Shown here: positions 39,061-49,611 of the stretch, piece by piece
Position numbering within the stretch: position 1 is the first letter of the stretch
How the letters are laid out: the number at the start of each line of letters is the position of its first letter
NCBI GenBank assembly: GCA_903857255.1
Contig: CAIODY010000043.1
Location: forward strand, 82,334-146,333
Reading direction: 5' to 3'
DNA: 64,000 nucleotides
Source of the DNA: an uncultured bacterium
GTDB taxonomy: Bacteria > Bacteroidota > Bacteroidia > Chitinophagales > CAIODY01
Position numbers and translations under genes: made by a program
Notes under the pieces: generated by a model
The model's input: only the letters and a program-made list of their open reading frames with translations
The model's database searches: none
Told to the model about the DNA's origin: nothing

Positions 39061-40203
39061 CTAACAAGCTTTTTTTCGAAAATTTTTCAAAACATCTTCA
39101 TAATGCTTTTCATACACGGGTAATATTTTGCTCAACTCAAATTGTTTAGCTCTTTCCAAAGCATTGAGTTTGAATTCTTGCAGCATTTGTTCATTGCTTA
39201 ATAAATCAATCGCAAAGTTGCTCATCGCTTCCACATCACCAACATTGGCAGTGAAGCCAGTTTTGTTGTGTACATTCACTTCGGGCAAGCCACCAGCATT
39301 GCTACTGATAACAGGCACCATACAAGCCATGGCTTCCAAAGCCGCTAAACCAAAGCTTTCATATTCGCTGGGCAATAAAAATAAATCGCACAAGGCTAAT
39401 AATTCTTCCAATGCATCTTGCTTTCCTAAAAAACGAATATTGTCCCAAATGCCTTGTGTACGGCACATTTGCTCGATGTGATTTCTTTCAGGGCCATCAC
39501 CAATCAACAATAACTTGCTGGGGATTTTTTTCAACACATTTTCAAACACAGCCACTACATCTTCCACACGTTTTACTTTTCTAAAGTTCGACGTGTGAAT
39601 CAAAATCTTTTCGCCGTTGGGTGCAATGGCTTTTTTGAAATGTTCTTTATTGCTTTTTTGAAATCGTTTTAAATCAACAAAATTGGGGATTACTTCAATC
39701 GGTTTGGTGATGCCAAAAGTAGCAATGGTTTCATTTTTTAAATGTTCGGATACGGCAGTAATACCATCTGATTCCTGAATAGAAAAAGCAACCAAAGGTC
39801 GGAAGGCTTCATCTTTGCCCACCAATGTAATATCAGTACCATGCAATGTGGTGATGTATGGAATGCATTTATTTTTTGAAGCTAAAATTTTCTTCGCCAT
39901 GTAAGCCGCTGCTGCATGTGGGATAGCATAATGCACATGCAACAAATCCAGATTTTCATTTTCAATCACATCTACCAATTTGCCCACCAATGCTGATTCA
40001 TAAGGTGGATAATCGAACAACGGATAATTATTCACCGTTACTTCATGATAGAATATTCTTTCGTGAAACGATTCTAAACGTGCTGGCTGTTTGTAAGAAA
40101 TAAAATGAACTGAGTGTCCTTTATCAGCCAAAGCTTTGCCTAATTCAGTAGCTACAACGCCGCTTCCGCCATAGGTTGGATAACATACAATGCCAATTTT
40201 CAT
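39061..40203 (-). CDS. bshA: N-acetyl-alpha-D-glucosaminyl L-malate synthase BshA
   Basis: [39 protein letters not shown]4 motifs [30 protein letters not shown]. Confidence 0.95.
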   Translation of the reverse strand: MKIGIVCYPTYGGSGVVATELGKALADKGHSVHFISYKQPARLESFHERIFYHEVTVNNYPLFDYPPYESALVGKLVDVIENENLDLLHVHYAIPHAAAAYMAKKILASKNKCIPYITTLHGTDITLVGKDEAFRPLVAFSIQESDGITAVSEHLKNETIATFGITKPIEVIPNFVDLKRFQKSNKEHFKKAIAPNGEKILIHTSNFRKVKRVEDVVAVFENVLKKIPSKLLLIGDGPERNHIEQMCRTQGIWDNIRFLGKQDALEELLALCDLFLLPSEYESFGLAALEAMACMVPVISSNAGGLPEVNVHNKTGFTANVGDVEAMSNFAIDLLSNEQMLQEFKLNALERAKQFELSKILPVYEKHYEDVLKNFRKKAC

Positions 40204-40286
40204 GGAATAAAATTAATGATTGAAAAATGAATCGAGCCTAAAACATTTTTCTAATAGGAATTGTTGCAGCAAAAATTTCAGTAAAA

Positions 40287-40997
40287 TCAGAAATGATAAG
40301 CAAATCCTAAATTGATGCCGATTGAACCATTGTTCACTTTAGGCGCAGTAAAATCTTTAGCGGATGATTTTATGTTGTTCAAATCAGTCAATCCAAAAAT
40401 TCCTTTGAAACCAAAAGTAAATTGAAAATGTTCGGCTGCTTTAAACTGAATACCAATCGCAGCTGTAATTCCTACATCTTGTTTTACAATATAATTTTTT
40501 GAATTTAAATCAGTAGTGGTAGTTGGAAATTTGCCACTCGAACTTGATTCAGTCAGGTTAGCACTTTGCAACAAACTATAATTAGGCCCGCCCATTATAA
40601 AAATACCATTGCCATCTTTGCCTGATGTTAATTTCAACATCACTGGTATTTGAATATAAGTGCTTGAATATTCACCATTGATAATGCCTTTGCTGATAGT
40701 GCTATCCTGGTATTTATAACCTTGCCCTAAATAATTTAATTCAGCAACAATGCCAACATGTTTGGTTAAATCAAAACCTACTTGCAAACCAATACCACCT
40801 TTGAAAACATTACCTACTGACGATAATTTGTCTTTCGATTTATCTTTTGAAAGCGAATCAACAGTGCTCCATAACGGATTGGTATTGTTCAGCCAGACAT
40901 TGTGTAAGCCGCCTTGAATGCCTATAAACAAGCCTTGCGCTTGTGTCGTAAATGAGAAAAAAGTAGCAATGATGACAAACAGAAAAGACTTTTTCAT
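40287..40997 (-). CDS. Outer membrane beta-barrel / porin family protein
   Basis: Signal peptide, LFIGIQGG...VGFDLTKHVGIVAELNYLGQG, C-terminal aromatic HF. Confidence 0.8.
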   Translation of the reverse strand: MKKSFLFVIIATFFSFTTQAQGLFIGIQGGLHNVWLNNTNPLWSTVDSLSKDKSKDKLSSVGNVFKGGIGLQVGFDLTKHVGIVAELNYLGQGYKYQDSTISKGIINGEYSSTYIQIPVMLKLTSGKDGNGIFIMGGPNYSLLQSANLTESSSSGKFPTTTTDLNSKNYIVKQDVGITAAIGIQFKAAEHFQFTFGFKGIFGLTDLNNIKSSAKDFTAPKVNNGSIGINLGFAYHF

Positions 40998-41177
40998 GCT
41001 GATAAATTTTTGCGAAAATAAAACGAATAAAACTGCGATTAATTTTTTAAAGACAAATAATTTGTGAATGTGTTTAAAAATAAATTCTGTTAAAAAACAA
41101 AAACAGCCATCAACACAATGATTTCTGATTTTTAGTAAAGGGGTTAAGAATAAAAAGTGATTTAAAATTGGAAGTAA

Positions 41178-41678
41178 TCATTTCATTTTCGCAATTAATC
41201 CTGTCGTAGAAAAACCAGCTACCAAAGGAATCACTTCTACTTTTCCGCCTTTGTTCATCACTTCTTTTGCGCCAACGATGGTTTCAATTTTGTAGTCGCC
41301 ACCTTTTACTAAAATATCAGGTTCAATTATTTTTATCAATTCTAAAGGCGTGTCTTCATCAAATAATATTACGCCATCCACCATTTGCAAAGCCGCCAAC
41401 TGCAACAATCTCGAAGCTTCATTTTTAATTGGTCGCTCATCACCTTTCAATCTTTTTACCGATGCGTCACTGTTGATGCCAACAATCAATTTGCCATGCA
41501 ATTGTTTGGATTTTATCAATAAATCTAAATGCCCATCGTGCAACAAATCGAAACAACCATTGGTGAAAATGATTGGATTACTTTTGAATCGCCACAGGAA
41601 TAATGTTTTAGCTAAATTTTCGTGGGTTAAAATTTTCTTTTCGATAAACTCTTGGTAAGAAAGTGGATGCCAACGCAT
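41178..41678 (-). CDS. rfaE2: D-glycero-beta-D-manno-heptose 1-phosphate adenylyltransferase (RfaE2/HldE C-terminal type)
   Basis: IIFTNGCFDLLHDGHLDLL...VGINSDASVKRLKGDERPI...LVKGGDYKIETIVGA. Confidence 0.92.
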   Translation of the reverse strand: MRWHPLSYQEFIEKKILTHENLAKTLFLWRFKSNPIIFTNGCFDLLHDGHLDLLIKSKQLHGKLIVGINSDASVKRLKGDERPIKNEASRLLQLAALQMVDGVILFDEDTPLELIKIIEPDILVKGGDYKIETIVGAKEVMNKGGKVEVIPLVAGFSTTGLIAKMK

Positions 41679-41730
41679 AAATATTTTTTTAAGGAAACAA
41701 ATATAAAACTGAATCTGACTAATTAATTTC

Positions 41731-41738
41731 TAAATTTG
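41731..41738 (+). promoter_or_regulatory. Candidate -7 element TAAATTTG upstream of purK
   Basis: TAnnTTTG, 14 nt before ATG. Confidence 0.5.
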
Positions 41739-41752
41739 CACCTCAATTTTCA

Positions 41753-42907
41753 ATGAACAATTCATTTATTTCGTCTAATAAAAAACTTGGCATTTTGGGT
41801 GGTGGACAACTCGGCAAAATGCTGCTGCAATGCACCAACACGTGGGATATTTTCACCAAAGTTTTAGAACCGGCAGCCGATTCGGCTTGCAAAAATTTGT
41901 GCAACGAATTTGTGCAAGGCAGCTTGCACGATTATAAAATGGTGTACGATTTTGGTAAAAATTGCGATGTGCTGACCATCGAAATTGAGCATGTAAATGT
42001 AGAAGCATTGAAACAATTAAAAGCTGAAGGTGTAATTGTTCATCCCAACCCAAGTGCTTTAGAAACCATACAGGATAAAGGTTTGCAGAAATTGTTTTAT
42101 CAAAAAAATAGTTTCCCAACTTCCGAATTTGTGCTGTGTGAAAATAAAAACGAAGCATTTGCGGTAGCAGAAAAATGGAATTTTGAAGCTGTGCAAAAAA
42201 GCCGCAAAGCTGGCTATGATGGCAAAGGTGTGTATGTGTGTTCCTCAAAAAGTGAAGCAGAAAATCTGATGGATTTGCCTTGTGTGATGGAACGAAAAAT
42301 AAAAATGAAAACCGAAATTGCGGTGATTGCAGCCCGAAATGAAAACGATGAAGTGCGCTGCTATCCTGCGGTGGAGATGGATTTTCATGATGGCGCAAAC
42401 ATGTTGGACTTGCTTTTATTTCCTGCACAAATTGAAAACAAAATTGCCGAACAGGCTGAAATGCTTGCTACACAATTGATTCGAGCATTTGATATTTGTG
42501 GATTATTAGCCGTTGAATTTTTTGTGGATGAAAATAATCACTTGCTCATCAACGAAGTAGCACCACGACCACACAACAGCGGACATCAAACTATTGAAAG
42601 CAGCATCACTTCGCAATATGAACAACACCTCAGAGGCATTTTAAACTTACCTTTGGGCAGCACGACAATAAAAATGCCATCGGCAATGGTCAATTTGCTT
42701 GGTGCAAGCGGATTTGAAGGCGATGTGTTTTATGAAGGCATGGAAAAATGTTTGGAAAAAGAAGGTGTAAAAATTCATATTTACGGCAAGAAAAAAACAA
42801 AACCATTTCGCAAAATGGGTCATGTAACCGTTTTGCACCACGACATTAACGAAGCAAAAAAAACAGCACAATGGGTAAAACAAAACATCACAGTGAAAAG
42901 CCTTTAG
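41753..42907 (+). CDS. purK: 5-(carboxyamino)imidazole ribonucleotide synthase
   Basis: [14 protein letters not shown]...[13 protein letters not shown]...[16 protein letters not shown]. Confidence 0.95.
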   Translation: MNNSFISSNKKLGILGGGQLGKMLLQCTNTWDIFTKVLEPAADSACKNLCNEFVQGSLHDYKMVYDFGKNCDVLTIEIEHVNVEALKQLKAEGVIVHPNPSALETIQDKGLQKLFYQKNSFPTSEFVLCENKNEAFAVAEKWNFEAVQKSRKAGYDGKGVYVCSSKSEAENLMDLPCVMERKIKMKTEIAVIAARNENDEVRCYPAVEMDFHDGANMLDLLLFPAQIENKIAEQAEMLATQLIRAFDICGLLAVEFFVDENNHLLINEVAPRPHNSGHQTIESSITSQYEQHLRGILNLPLGSTTIKMPSAMVNLLGASGFEGDVFYEGMEKCLEKEGVKIHIYGKKKTKPFRKMGHVTVLHHDINEAKKTAQWVKQNITVKSL

Positions 42908-43389
42908 TGGGCATTATCATGGGCAGCGATAGCGACTGGAGCGTTATGCAAGCCGCTTCCGAATTTTTGTCATCGCAAAATATTGCGCATGAATGCACCA
43001 TTGTATCGGCGCATCGTACACCGCAACGCATGATGGAATACGCTACCACAGCCCATTCCAAAGGACTGAAAGTGATTATTGCAGGTGCAGGCGGTGCAGC
43101 ACATTTGCCAGGCATGGTAGCCAGTTTAACACCATTGCCAGTGATTGGCGTACCAGTAAAATCGAGCAATTCGTTGGATGGTTGGGATTCTGTTTTATCT
43201 ATTTTGCAAATGCCCAATGGTGTGCCAGTGGCTACTGTGGCATTGAATGCGGCAAAAAATGCAGGCATTTTAGCAATGCAAATTTTAGGAACAAACGATG
43301 AAAAACTGTTGAAGAAAATGATTGTTTATAAAGAGTCTTTGAACGAAGAAGTGATGATGAAAGTGAAAAATTTTCCACCAAAAAAATAA
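42871..43389 (+). CDS. purE: 5-(carboxyamino)imidazole ribonucleotide mutase
   Basis: [17 protein letters not shown]...[11 protein letters not shown]...[14 protein letters not shown]...[25 protein letters not shown]. Confidence 0.96.
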   Translation: MGKTKHHSEKPLVGIIMGSDSDWSVMQAASEFLSSQNIAHECTIVSAHRTPQRMMEYATTAHSKGLKVIIAGAGGAAHLPGMVASLTPLPVIGVPVKSSNSLDGWDSVLSILQMPNGVPVATVALNAAKNAGILAMQILGTNDEKLLKKMIVYKESLNEEVMMKVKNFPPKK

Positions 43390-43395
43390 TTAAAA

Positions 43396-43659
43396 ATGAA
43401 AAACAAACTTTTTTTAATTGCCACAATTTTAGTTTTCGCCACCTTGTTTTTTACCGCTGCTCATGCGCAATGCCCCATGTGTGGCGAAGCGGCACGTACT
43501 TCATTAAAAGAAGGCAACACCACAGCCATTGGTTTAAACGCAGGTATTTTATATTTGCTGTTAGGTCCTTATGTGTTGTTAAGTGCTGGCGGAGTAATGT
43601 GGTGGCGGCATCGCAAAAAAGTGCAACGCTTGATGGCAATGCAAGAACCTACTCAATAA
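43396..43659 (+). CDS. Small secreted/membrane protein with CPMC motif
   Basis: Signal peptide then QCPMCGEAARTSLKEG and one TM segment. Confidence 0.7.
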   Translation: MKNKLFLIATILVFATLFFTAAHAQCPMCGEAARTSLKEGNTTAIGLNAGILYLLLGPYVLLSAGGVMWWRHRKKVQRLMAMQEPTQ

Positions 43660-43668
43660 TTTATTTAC

Positions 43669-43704
43669 AAAAAAAGCGAACACATTTTTGTGTTCGCTTT
43701 TTTT
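43669..43704. terminator. Bidirectional-looking stem-loop terminator between convergent genes
   Basis: aaaaaaagcgaacacatttttgtgttcgcttttttt. Confidence 0.85.
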
Positions 43705-43726
43705 ATTGGTTGGAGAAACAGAAAGA

Positions 43727-46700
43727 TTATTCCATCACAATTTTTCCATTACCAATTTTTTTACCATTGTTTTTTAATTCATAAAAATAAATTCCGCTGC
43801 TTAAATCATTTCGATTAATGCTGATGATATTAAATTGATGTAAAAGCACTTTTACTTTTTCACCTAATATATTTGTGATGGTTAAATCTATATCCGCTGC
43901 GCCTTTCAAGCCATCAATGCGAATGGTTGTAAATTCATTCATTGGGTTTGGTGCAATCGAAATAGTTGGCAAATTACCATCAACAACATCATTCACTCCT
44001 AAAGCATAATCAACGGTGTTCACAGTAGTATTGGTTACTACCGCTGTGTTGAAATCAAAATAAATATTCGCAGTGTTGTTTATAGTAGAGCTTTGCGATA
44101 AACCATTTTTCAATTTTATTTTGTATTGTAAATAGCCATGGCTATGAGGTTCATCATGATTGCTATCGGGCAACATAATATTTTGAAATTTCCAAGTTGC
44201 CATTCTTGTTGCGCTATCAATTAGTAAAGTATTGTTGTTGTTGCTTTCTAACATTTGCAAAGTGTTCAAATCCAAATCGGCATCCATCACATCATTCACA
44301 ACAATATTCACAGCTGGTGCTGTGCCTGTATTTTGGAAGTTGATAGTGTAAGTCAATTCTTTTTCAGTATTCGGATTAATTGCACCATTTGTTCCTTCGC
44401 CAACTGGAGAAACTGATTTGACATTCGGGTCATAAGAACCAACTACAACTTGCGAATAATTGGTTGTGTTGTTGGTGGTATCAACATCTGTTCCGCTTGA
44501 TAAAGTGATGGTAGCATTGTGCTGTAAAACTGTTCCTAAAGCTACTGTTGAAGGCAAGTTCATCCAGATATGATTAGTAACATAAGCATTAGGTGCCAAT
44601 GAACCAACTGCCCAAATGATTTGGTGTGCAGCAGAATTATTTGTACCCAAAGTTGAACTGCCATAAGTCAATTGTGCATCATAATTAAATATAGCATTAC
44701 CACTCGAAGTTGTGCTACCAATGTTTTTTACAGTAACATAATAATAACCGCCAATGCCTGGTACTGCTGTGCTGGCAGGTGTGATATTTATCATCAAATT
44801 ATTACCTGTGGTAGCGTTGATGGCATGCACACCAAAATCATTATTCGCATAAATATTTGTACTCGAAGTGCTGACATTATATTGCGTTGGCGAAGTGGTA
44901 ATGTTGTATCCAATCAAATTGCTCAACACTGGGTTGCAAGTGATGTTGAAATTTCCATTACCATGATACATCACGGCTGCATAATTTCCGTTCCAATCTG
45001 TCCAAACATGTTGACTCATGGTGTTGCCATAAATATCTACACGGATGTTGCTGCCATCGGCTTCGCCAGCATCTTGTGTGCCATTGCCATTGTTATCAAA
45101 AAATACATGACCGCTGATAATGGATGAAGTATCCTGAAAACCAAAATCTAATCCGCTGATATTTTGATTGCCTGTAACCGTTACTACATAATGGTTTGGA
45201 TTGATTGGCAAAGTTTGATTATAACCTCCTAAATTATTGTAAGCAAAAATTGAATCGGTGCTGGGCGCAACTACTAATGTGTAATTACCCGAGGCATCTG
45301 TGCGTTGATAAAGTGAATTACCATTCAAATAAAATAATACCCACTGATTGGGGATGCCAAATTCGCCAGCATCATGAATGCCGTTGCCATTGGCATCGTT
45401 GAATACTGTACCTTTTAAAGTATCTGCAATTGGCAATACAACATTGATGTAATGCGAAATGCTATCAAAACAAGAAGTTGCATTTTGAATCATGAGCGTA
45501 ACTAAATGCATTCCGCCAGTTAGAAATTGATGCGATGGATTAGCAACATTATCATTGGTATTATCATCAAAATACCAATTGTAAGAAGTTGGTATGCCAA
45601 ATGATGTATTGGTTAAATGAACTGTATCGTCACTCATGGTATAACTGAAAGCCGCTTTGAGTGCGATGTTCACAGCTATGATTTGAGTTGTAGTATCGTA
45701 GCAACTATTAGCAGCATTGTAAGAAATTAACTGTGTAGTATCATTGCCCGAATTGGCGTAAGTATGATTTGAAGTCCAGCCACTGCCTGTCGTTCCATCA
45801 CCATAATGCCAAGTGTAAGTATTGCCTTGCACATAATTGCTGGCATAAAAATAATAATTGCCGCCACAGCCGTTGGCATTGTAAGTAAATTGCGATTGAC
45901 CTGCACATAGGCTTAACCCAGAAATTGTTATTGGATTTAATGTTATTGAATCCGTACATCCACCTGAATAAACCACCAACTTAGGATAAAAAGTACCATT
46001 GCTGCTATAAGTATAGGTACCATTTGCAAATGAATCAGTCCAGTTGCCATCACCAAAAAACCATGCGTAGGTTATGTTACCATTTTGGGCAGTTGCAAAA
46101 CTTGAAAAAGTATAGGTAGTGCCACTTTGTAAACTATCTTTTGCGTATTGAATTGCTACACATGGGCTACCACTTAATCCAGTAATTGTTATCGGGCTTA
46201 CCATAAACGAATCCTGGCAGCCATTAGCATACACCAACATTTTAGGATAAAAAGTTCCATTGGTGGTATAAGTGTGTGTAGCCGCAGCACTCGAATTCCA
46301 AGCAGCTACAGTACCATCACCAAAGAACCACAAATAACTGATAGAGCCACTAACAACAGAGGCATACCCATTAAAATTATAAGTAGAGCCATTTTGTAAA
46401 GTTGCATAAGCAGATTGAATAGCAACACATGGCGACATATACAACCCGAAATTCAAATTAGCTATGTGTTGATTGCCTGTTCCATTCACGTGATAATAAT
46501 TGTGCGAAAGCGGTGTGGTTTGAATATAGCCATAAGGCGCTGAAATATAAACTGAATCAACGCTTGGGGCAACTGGTATAGAATAATTTCCATTGGCATC
46601 AGAATAAATATAAGTTTGAAAACCGTTGTTTAAATCAATATTTACAAGCTGATTTGGAAAGCCTGTTTCGCCAGCATCTTTTACACCATTGTTGTTCGTG

Positions 46701-47326
46701 TCATTAAAAACATTACCACTCAAAGTATCTGCATTCGGAATAGTGATATTGAAATATTGTGTAAGCGTATCATAACAAGTTCCATTTTGCACATATAAAT
46801 ATGCGCTGTGTTGCCCACCTGTAAAAAAAATGTCGGTTGCATTGGTGGTATAAAATTGTTGGTTACCGCCATCAATCGTCCACACGGTGCTGGTATAACT
46901 GCCTGTGCTGGTGTTGGTGAAATAAGCTGTATCGCCATGAATGGTGTAATTGAAAGCAACACCTAAATTACAAGAATTACTTAGCACAATTGTTTGACAA
47001 AATGAATCGTTACAAGTTCCTAGTGAATCAAAAATATATTCACATATCGTGAATGCCCCATGGTATGGATAAATATGTTGGAAAGTCGCACCAGTTCCAG
47101 TATTCCAAGCATTTGAATTTACCCAAGGTGTACCATCTCCAAAATAAATGTAGCTGTGTTGTGTACTAATTTGTCCTGATGTTGTCGTGCTACTGTCAAC
47201 TACAGTAACCAATGTTCCTTGTTGCGAAACATGAAAATAGGCATGACAACCAATTTGTGCTTTTACATTGAATTGTGTTGCAAACAAAGCACCGATAAGC
47301 AACAGCAATTTTATTTTATTTCCCAT
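43727..47326 (-). CDS. Large modular secreted protein: PKD domains, SdrD B-like repeats, DUF11-like region, T9SS type A sorting domain
   Basis: Repeated WxFGDG PKD motifs; three GxVFxDxNxNGxxDAGE SdrD-B modules; C-term ISIAPNPMNEFTTIRI...LSSGIYFYEL. Confidence 0.88.
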   Translation of the reverse strand: MGNKIKLLLLIGALFATQFNVKAQIGCHAYFHVSQQGTLVTVVDSSTTTSGQISTQHSYIYFGDGTPWVNSNAWNTGTGATFQHIYPYHGAFTICEYIFDSLGTCNDSFCQTIVLSNSCNLGVAFNYTIHGDTAYFTNTSTGSYTSTVWTIDGGNQQFYTTNATDIFFTGGQHSAYLYVQNGTCYDTLTQYFNITIPNADTLSGNVFNDTNNNGVKDAGETGFPNQLVNIDLNNGFQTYIYSDANGNYSIPVAPSVDSVYISAPYGYIQTTPLSHNYYHVNGTGNQHIANLNFGLYMSPCVAIQSAYATLQNGSTYNFNGYASVVSGSISYLWFFGDGTVAAWNSSAAATHTYTTNGTFYPKMLVYANGCQDSFMVSPITITGLSGSPCVAIQYAKDSLQSGTTYTFSSFATAQNGNITYAWFFGDGNWTDSFANGTYTYSSNGTFYPKLVVYSGGCTDSITLNPITISGLSLCAGQSQFTYNANGCGGNYYFYASNYVQGNTYTWHYGDGTTGSGWTSNHTYANSGNDTTQLISYNAANSCYDTTTQIIAVNIALKAAFSYTMSDDTVHLTNTSFGIPTSYNWYFDDNTNDNVANPSHQFLTGGMHLVTLMIQNATSCFDSISHYINVVLPIADTLKGTVFNDANGNGIHDAGEFGIPNQWVLFYLNGNSLYQRTDASGNYTLVVAPSTDSIFAYNNLGGYNQTLPINPNHYVVTVTGNQNISGLDFGFQDTSSIISGHVFFDNNGNGTQDAGEADGSNIRVDIYGNTMSQHVWTDWNGNYAAVMYHGNGNFNITCNPVLSNLIGYNITTSPTQYNVSTSSTNIYANNDFGVHAINATTGNNLMINITPASTAVPGIGGYYYVTVKNIGSTTSSGNAIFNYDAQLTYGSSTLGTNNSAAHQIIWAVGSLAPNAYVTNHIWMNLPSTVALGTVLQHNATITLSSGTDVDTTNNTTNYSQVVVGSYDPNVKSVSPVGEGTNGAINPNTEKELTYTINFQNTGTAPAVNIVVNDVMDADLDLNTLQMLESNNNNTLLIDSATRMATWKFQNIMLPDSNHDEPHSHGYLQYKIKLKNGLSQSSTINNTANIYFDFNTAVVTNTTVNTVDYALGVNDVVDGNLPTISIAPNPMNEFTTIRIDGLKGAADIDLTITNILGEKVKVLLHQFNIISINRNDLSSGIYFYELKNNGKKIGNGKIVME

Positions 47327-47518
47327 GCCACTTTTATTTTAAAATTATTGATACAAATTTCATGGAATAATTTTGGCTTTACTAATACAAATTTAATTTA
47401 TTCTACGCAGTCATTTTTTTGATTGATAGAATCGTTTTTAAAAAAATAAGTTGTTCACCCTAAAACTTTTTTTCTTTCTCTTCGTAAATTACAGGTGTAA
47501 CAACAAATCATTTTAACC

Positions 47519-48229
47519 ATGTTTACACTTTCTAACAATTGGATTACGGAAGGCACTATTGATTTTGAGTATAAAAAATACTTGCTACTGGCGTATCTAC
47601 GAGATATTGACCAATCATTTAAAAATGAAAAACTGTATCCGCCATTTGCTGATTTGATTCAGCATCATCGAAATTTATTGCACTTGCGTCATCAATTAAA
47701 TTTGATGGAAGAGCAATTTCCAAAAGCAATTTCCGAAGTTGATTTGCAACGTATGAAATTGTTATTTGAAAAAATAAATGAAGATAAAGTGGTGGAAGAA
47801 ATTGAAAATATTATCAATTATGCTTTGCCTGAAATGGAAGCGAAAATTAAAAATGGTATCGAAATTTATGAAGAAGTAGAACACAAATTGCACGTGTTTT
47901 CTTTAGGATTAATTCCGCTTTATAAAGATGATGGTTATTTTTTAATCAGCGATTTTGTGAAACGAAATATCTTATTATACGATTATCATTTCACCATTTT
48001 TGCCAACTCAACTGAACAATTCAGAGCGGTAAAAACTAATTTTGTAAAATCATACAAACTTAGCATTAGCAATACTTACGAGAAGATTAAGTACGATTTA
48101 ATAAAAGCTGATAAAAGCAACCCAACACCTGCCACATTTGTGGTAGAGTTTAAAGACAATATTCCCTATCGCGAAACTTTATTGCCAGTAGCAAAAAGAA
48201 GTTTGGTGCAATTTATTTCCAACATTTAG
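47519..48229 (+). CDS. Hypothetical protein
   Basis: Long ORF, coding-like composition, no family recognised. Confidence 0.6.
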   Translation: MFTLSNNWITEGTIDFEYKKYLLLAYLRDIDQSFKNEKLYPPFADLIQHHRNLLHLRHQLNLMEEQFPKAISEVDLQRMKLLFEKINEDKVVEEIENIINYALPEMEAKIKNGIEIYEEVEHKLHVFSLGLIPLYKDDGYFLISDFVKRNILLYDYHFTIFANSTEQFRAVKTNFVKSYKLSISNTYEKIKYDLIKADKSNPTPATFVVEFKDNIPYRETLLPVAKRSLVQFISNI

Positions 48230-48322
48230 CAACTACATTTCACCACCACATTGTAACATAGAAAATAGAGTTTAAAATTCCGTGAACATCATTTCTGTCT
48301 TCGTCATTCGTGTTCTATTTTT

Positions 48323-49033
48323 CTAATCAAACATAGCAGCCAATACATCAGGTGATTTCATTTTACCAAAGTTGGGAATGTGCAACGCAAAATAATCGCA
48401 CAAAATCTGCAACACTTTTTTTCGCTGAATTCTGTTTTGCAATGCATTGCTATCATTCAAAAAAATAGCAAAAAGAGTAGAGTCATTTTTGCTTAGATAA
48501 TTGAAGTGTGATGGAATTTCTTGTTGAAAAATGCCATTCATCAAATCAAAATAATTAGTTGTTTCGGTTGAGTTTTCATGCGGATAAAAACCAAAGTGTT
48601 TACTCACTTGCAGCATGAAATCTAAATGAAATGAGGCATTCAGCGTTTCAGTAGCATCTAATTCAATCAATTTATTTTCGAGCCATTCAAAAAAATCGTT
48701 GTTATTTTCTTCTTCATAAATCACTTTGTGTAACAATTCGGCAATGAAAAAAGCAGTGGTGTTTTTTGCTACATCAAAATTTATTTGCGAAAAATGATGC
48801 ACCAATTTCACTTCACTGATGCGTTCCATTTTTTTGTGTTCGTGTTTGTACACCACTAAATCTAAAATCGTTAAAGGCTGAAACAATGCGGCTTTGCCAG
48901 TTTTTCCTGCACTGCGAACACTATTGATAATATAAGTTTGCAAGCCAAATTTTTCAGTAAAAATTTTGCACACAATACTACTCTCTTTGAATGGAGTAGA
49001 TTTGATTACAATACCTTTTGTTTTGTGCAACAT
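48323..49033 (-). CDS. recO: DNA repair protein RecO
   Basis: MLHKTKGIVIKSTPFKESSIVCKIFTEKFGLQTYIINSVRS...LTILDLVVY. Confidence 0.93.
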   Translation of the reverse strand: MLHKTKGIVIKSTPFKESSIVCKIFTEKFGLQTYIINSVRSAGKTGKAALFQPLTILDLVVYKHEHKKMERISEVKLVHHFSQINFDVAKNTTAFFIAELLHKVIYEEENNNDFFEWLENKLIELDATETLNASFHLDFMLQVSKHFGFYPHENSTETTNYFDLMNGIFQQEIPSHFNYLSKNDSTLFAIFLNDSNALQNRIQRKKVLQILCDYFALHIPNFGKMKSPDVLAAMFD

Positions 49034-49085
49034 GGCATGGCAAATTTATTTGTTAATCACTAATTGAAATGCAAAACGGTTGCAA

Positions 49086-49565
49086 TTATCTATCCATTCT
49101 GTTTAAATAAAAACTACCTAATGAAATGGTAAAAGTGCTATCCACAAAAGCAAACTGCCCAGCAATAATATTGCTTGTGCTATCCAATTCATTGATTTGT
49201 AAGCTGCCGTTGTTGTTGCTTTTCAGCCATGAACCGCCGGTTGGCAAAAATTGCATCACTGCATCAGTATGGCTTAAAGTATGAGTGCCTAAGCTGGGCA
49301 AAAATTCGACGATAAAATTATTGATGCCATTTCGATAAGCATAAATATAAATCTTACGATAGCTGCACGATGTACAATTTTTTAGCACCGCATGAAACGA
49401 ATCTGATTCATACATTTTGCCATTTACCTTATAGCTAAAATTGGGCAATATTCCTGAATTGCCTGTGTTGGTGCTGGTTGTAGAGTCGCTATCTTTTTTG
49501 CACGAAAGAATAATGCAAGAGAATAGTACGATGCATAAAACTTTATAAAATGATGGACTATTCAT
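49086..49565 (-). CDS. Hypothetical lipoprotein
   Basis: Lipobox CIILSCKKDSDS; start placed at MNSPSFYK (49565). Confidence 0.65.
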   Translation of the reverse strand: MNSPSFYKVLCIVLFSCIILSCKKDSDSTTSTNTGNSGILPNFSYKVNGKMYESDSFHAVLKNCTSCSYRKIYIYAYRNGINNFIVEFLPSLGTHTLSHTDAVMQFLPTGGSWLKSNNNGSLQINELDSTSNIIAGQFAFVDSTFTISLGSFYLNRMDR

Positions 49566-49611
49566 TTTGGCAATTTTATCAAAAATAAAAAAGATTGTCT
49601 TCACGGTTTTT

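Noticed and set aside
41853-42428. 191-aa minus-strand ORF inside purK
   Set aside because: Long, but antisense to conserved PurK; His/Leu/Phe-rich composition typical of shadow ORFs
44672-45402. Forward ORFs opposite the large PKD/SdrD-B gene
   Set aside because: Antisense to repeated domain-coding sequence; Ile/Cys-rich shadow translation
43727-47326. Regularly repeated segments considered as CRISPR or VNTR
   Set aside because: Repeats are long, divergent, in frame and explained by PKD and SdrD-B protein domains; no short identical repeats with unique spacers
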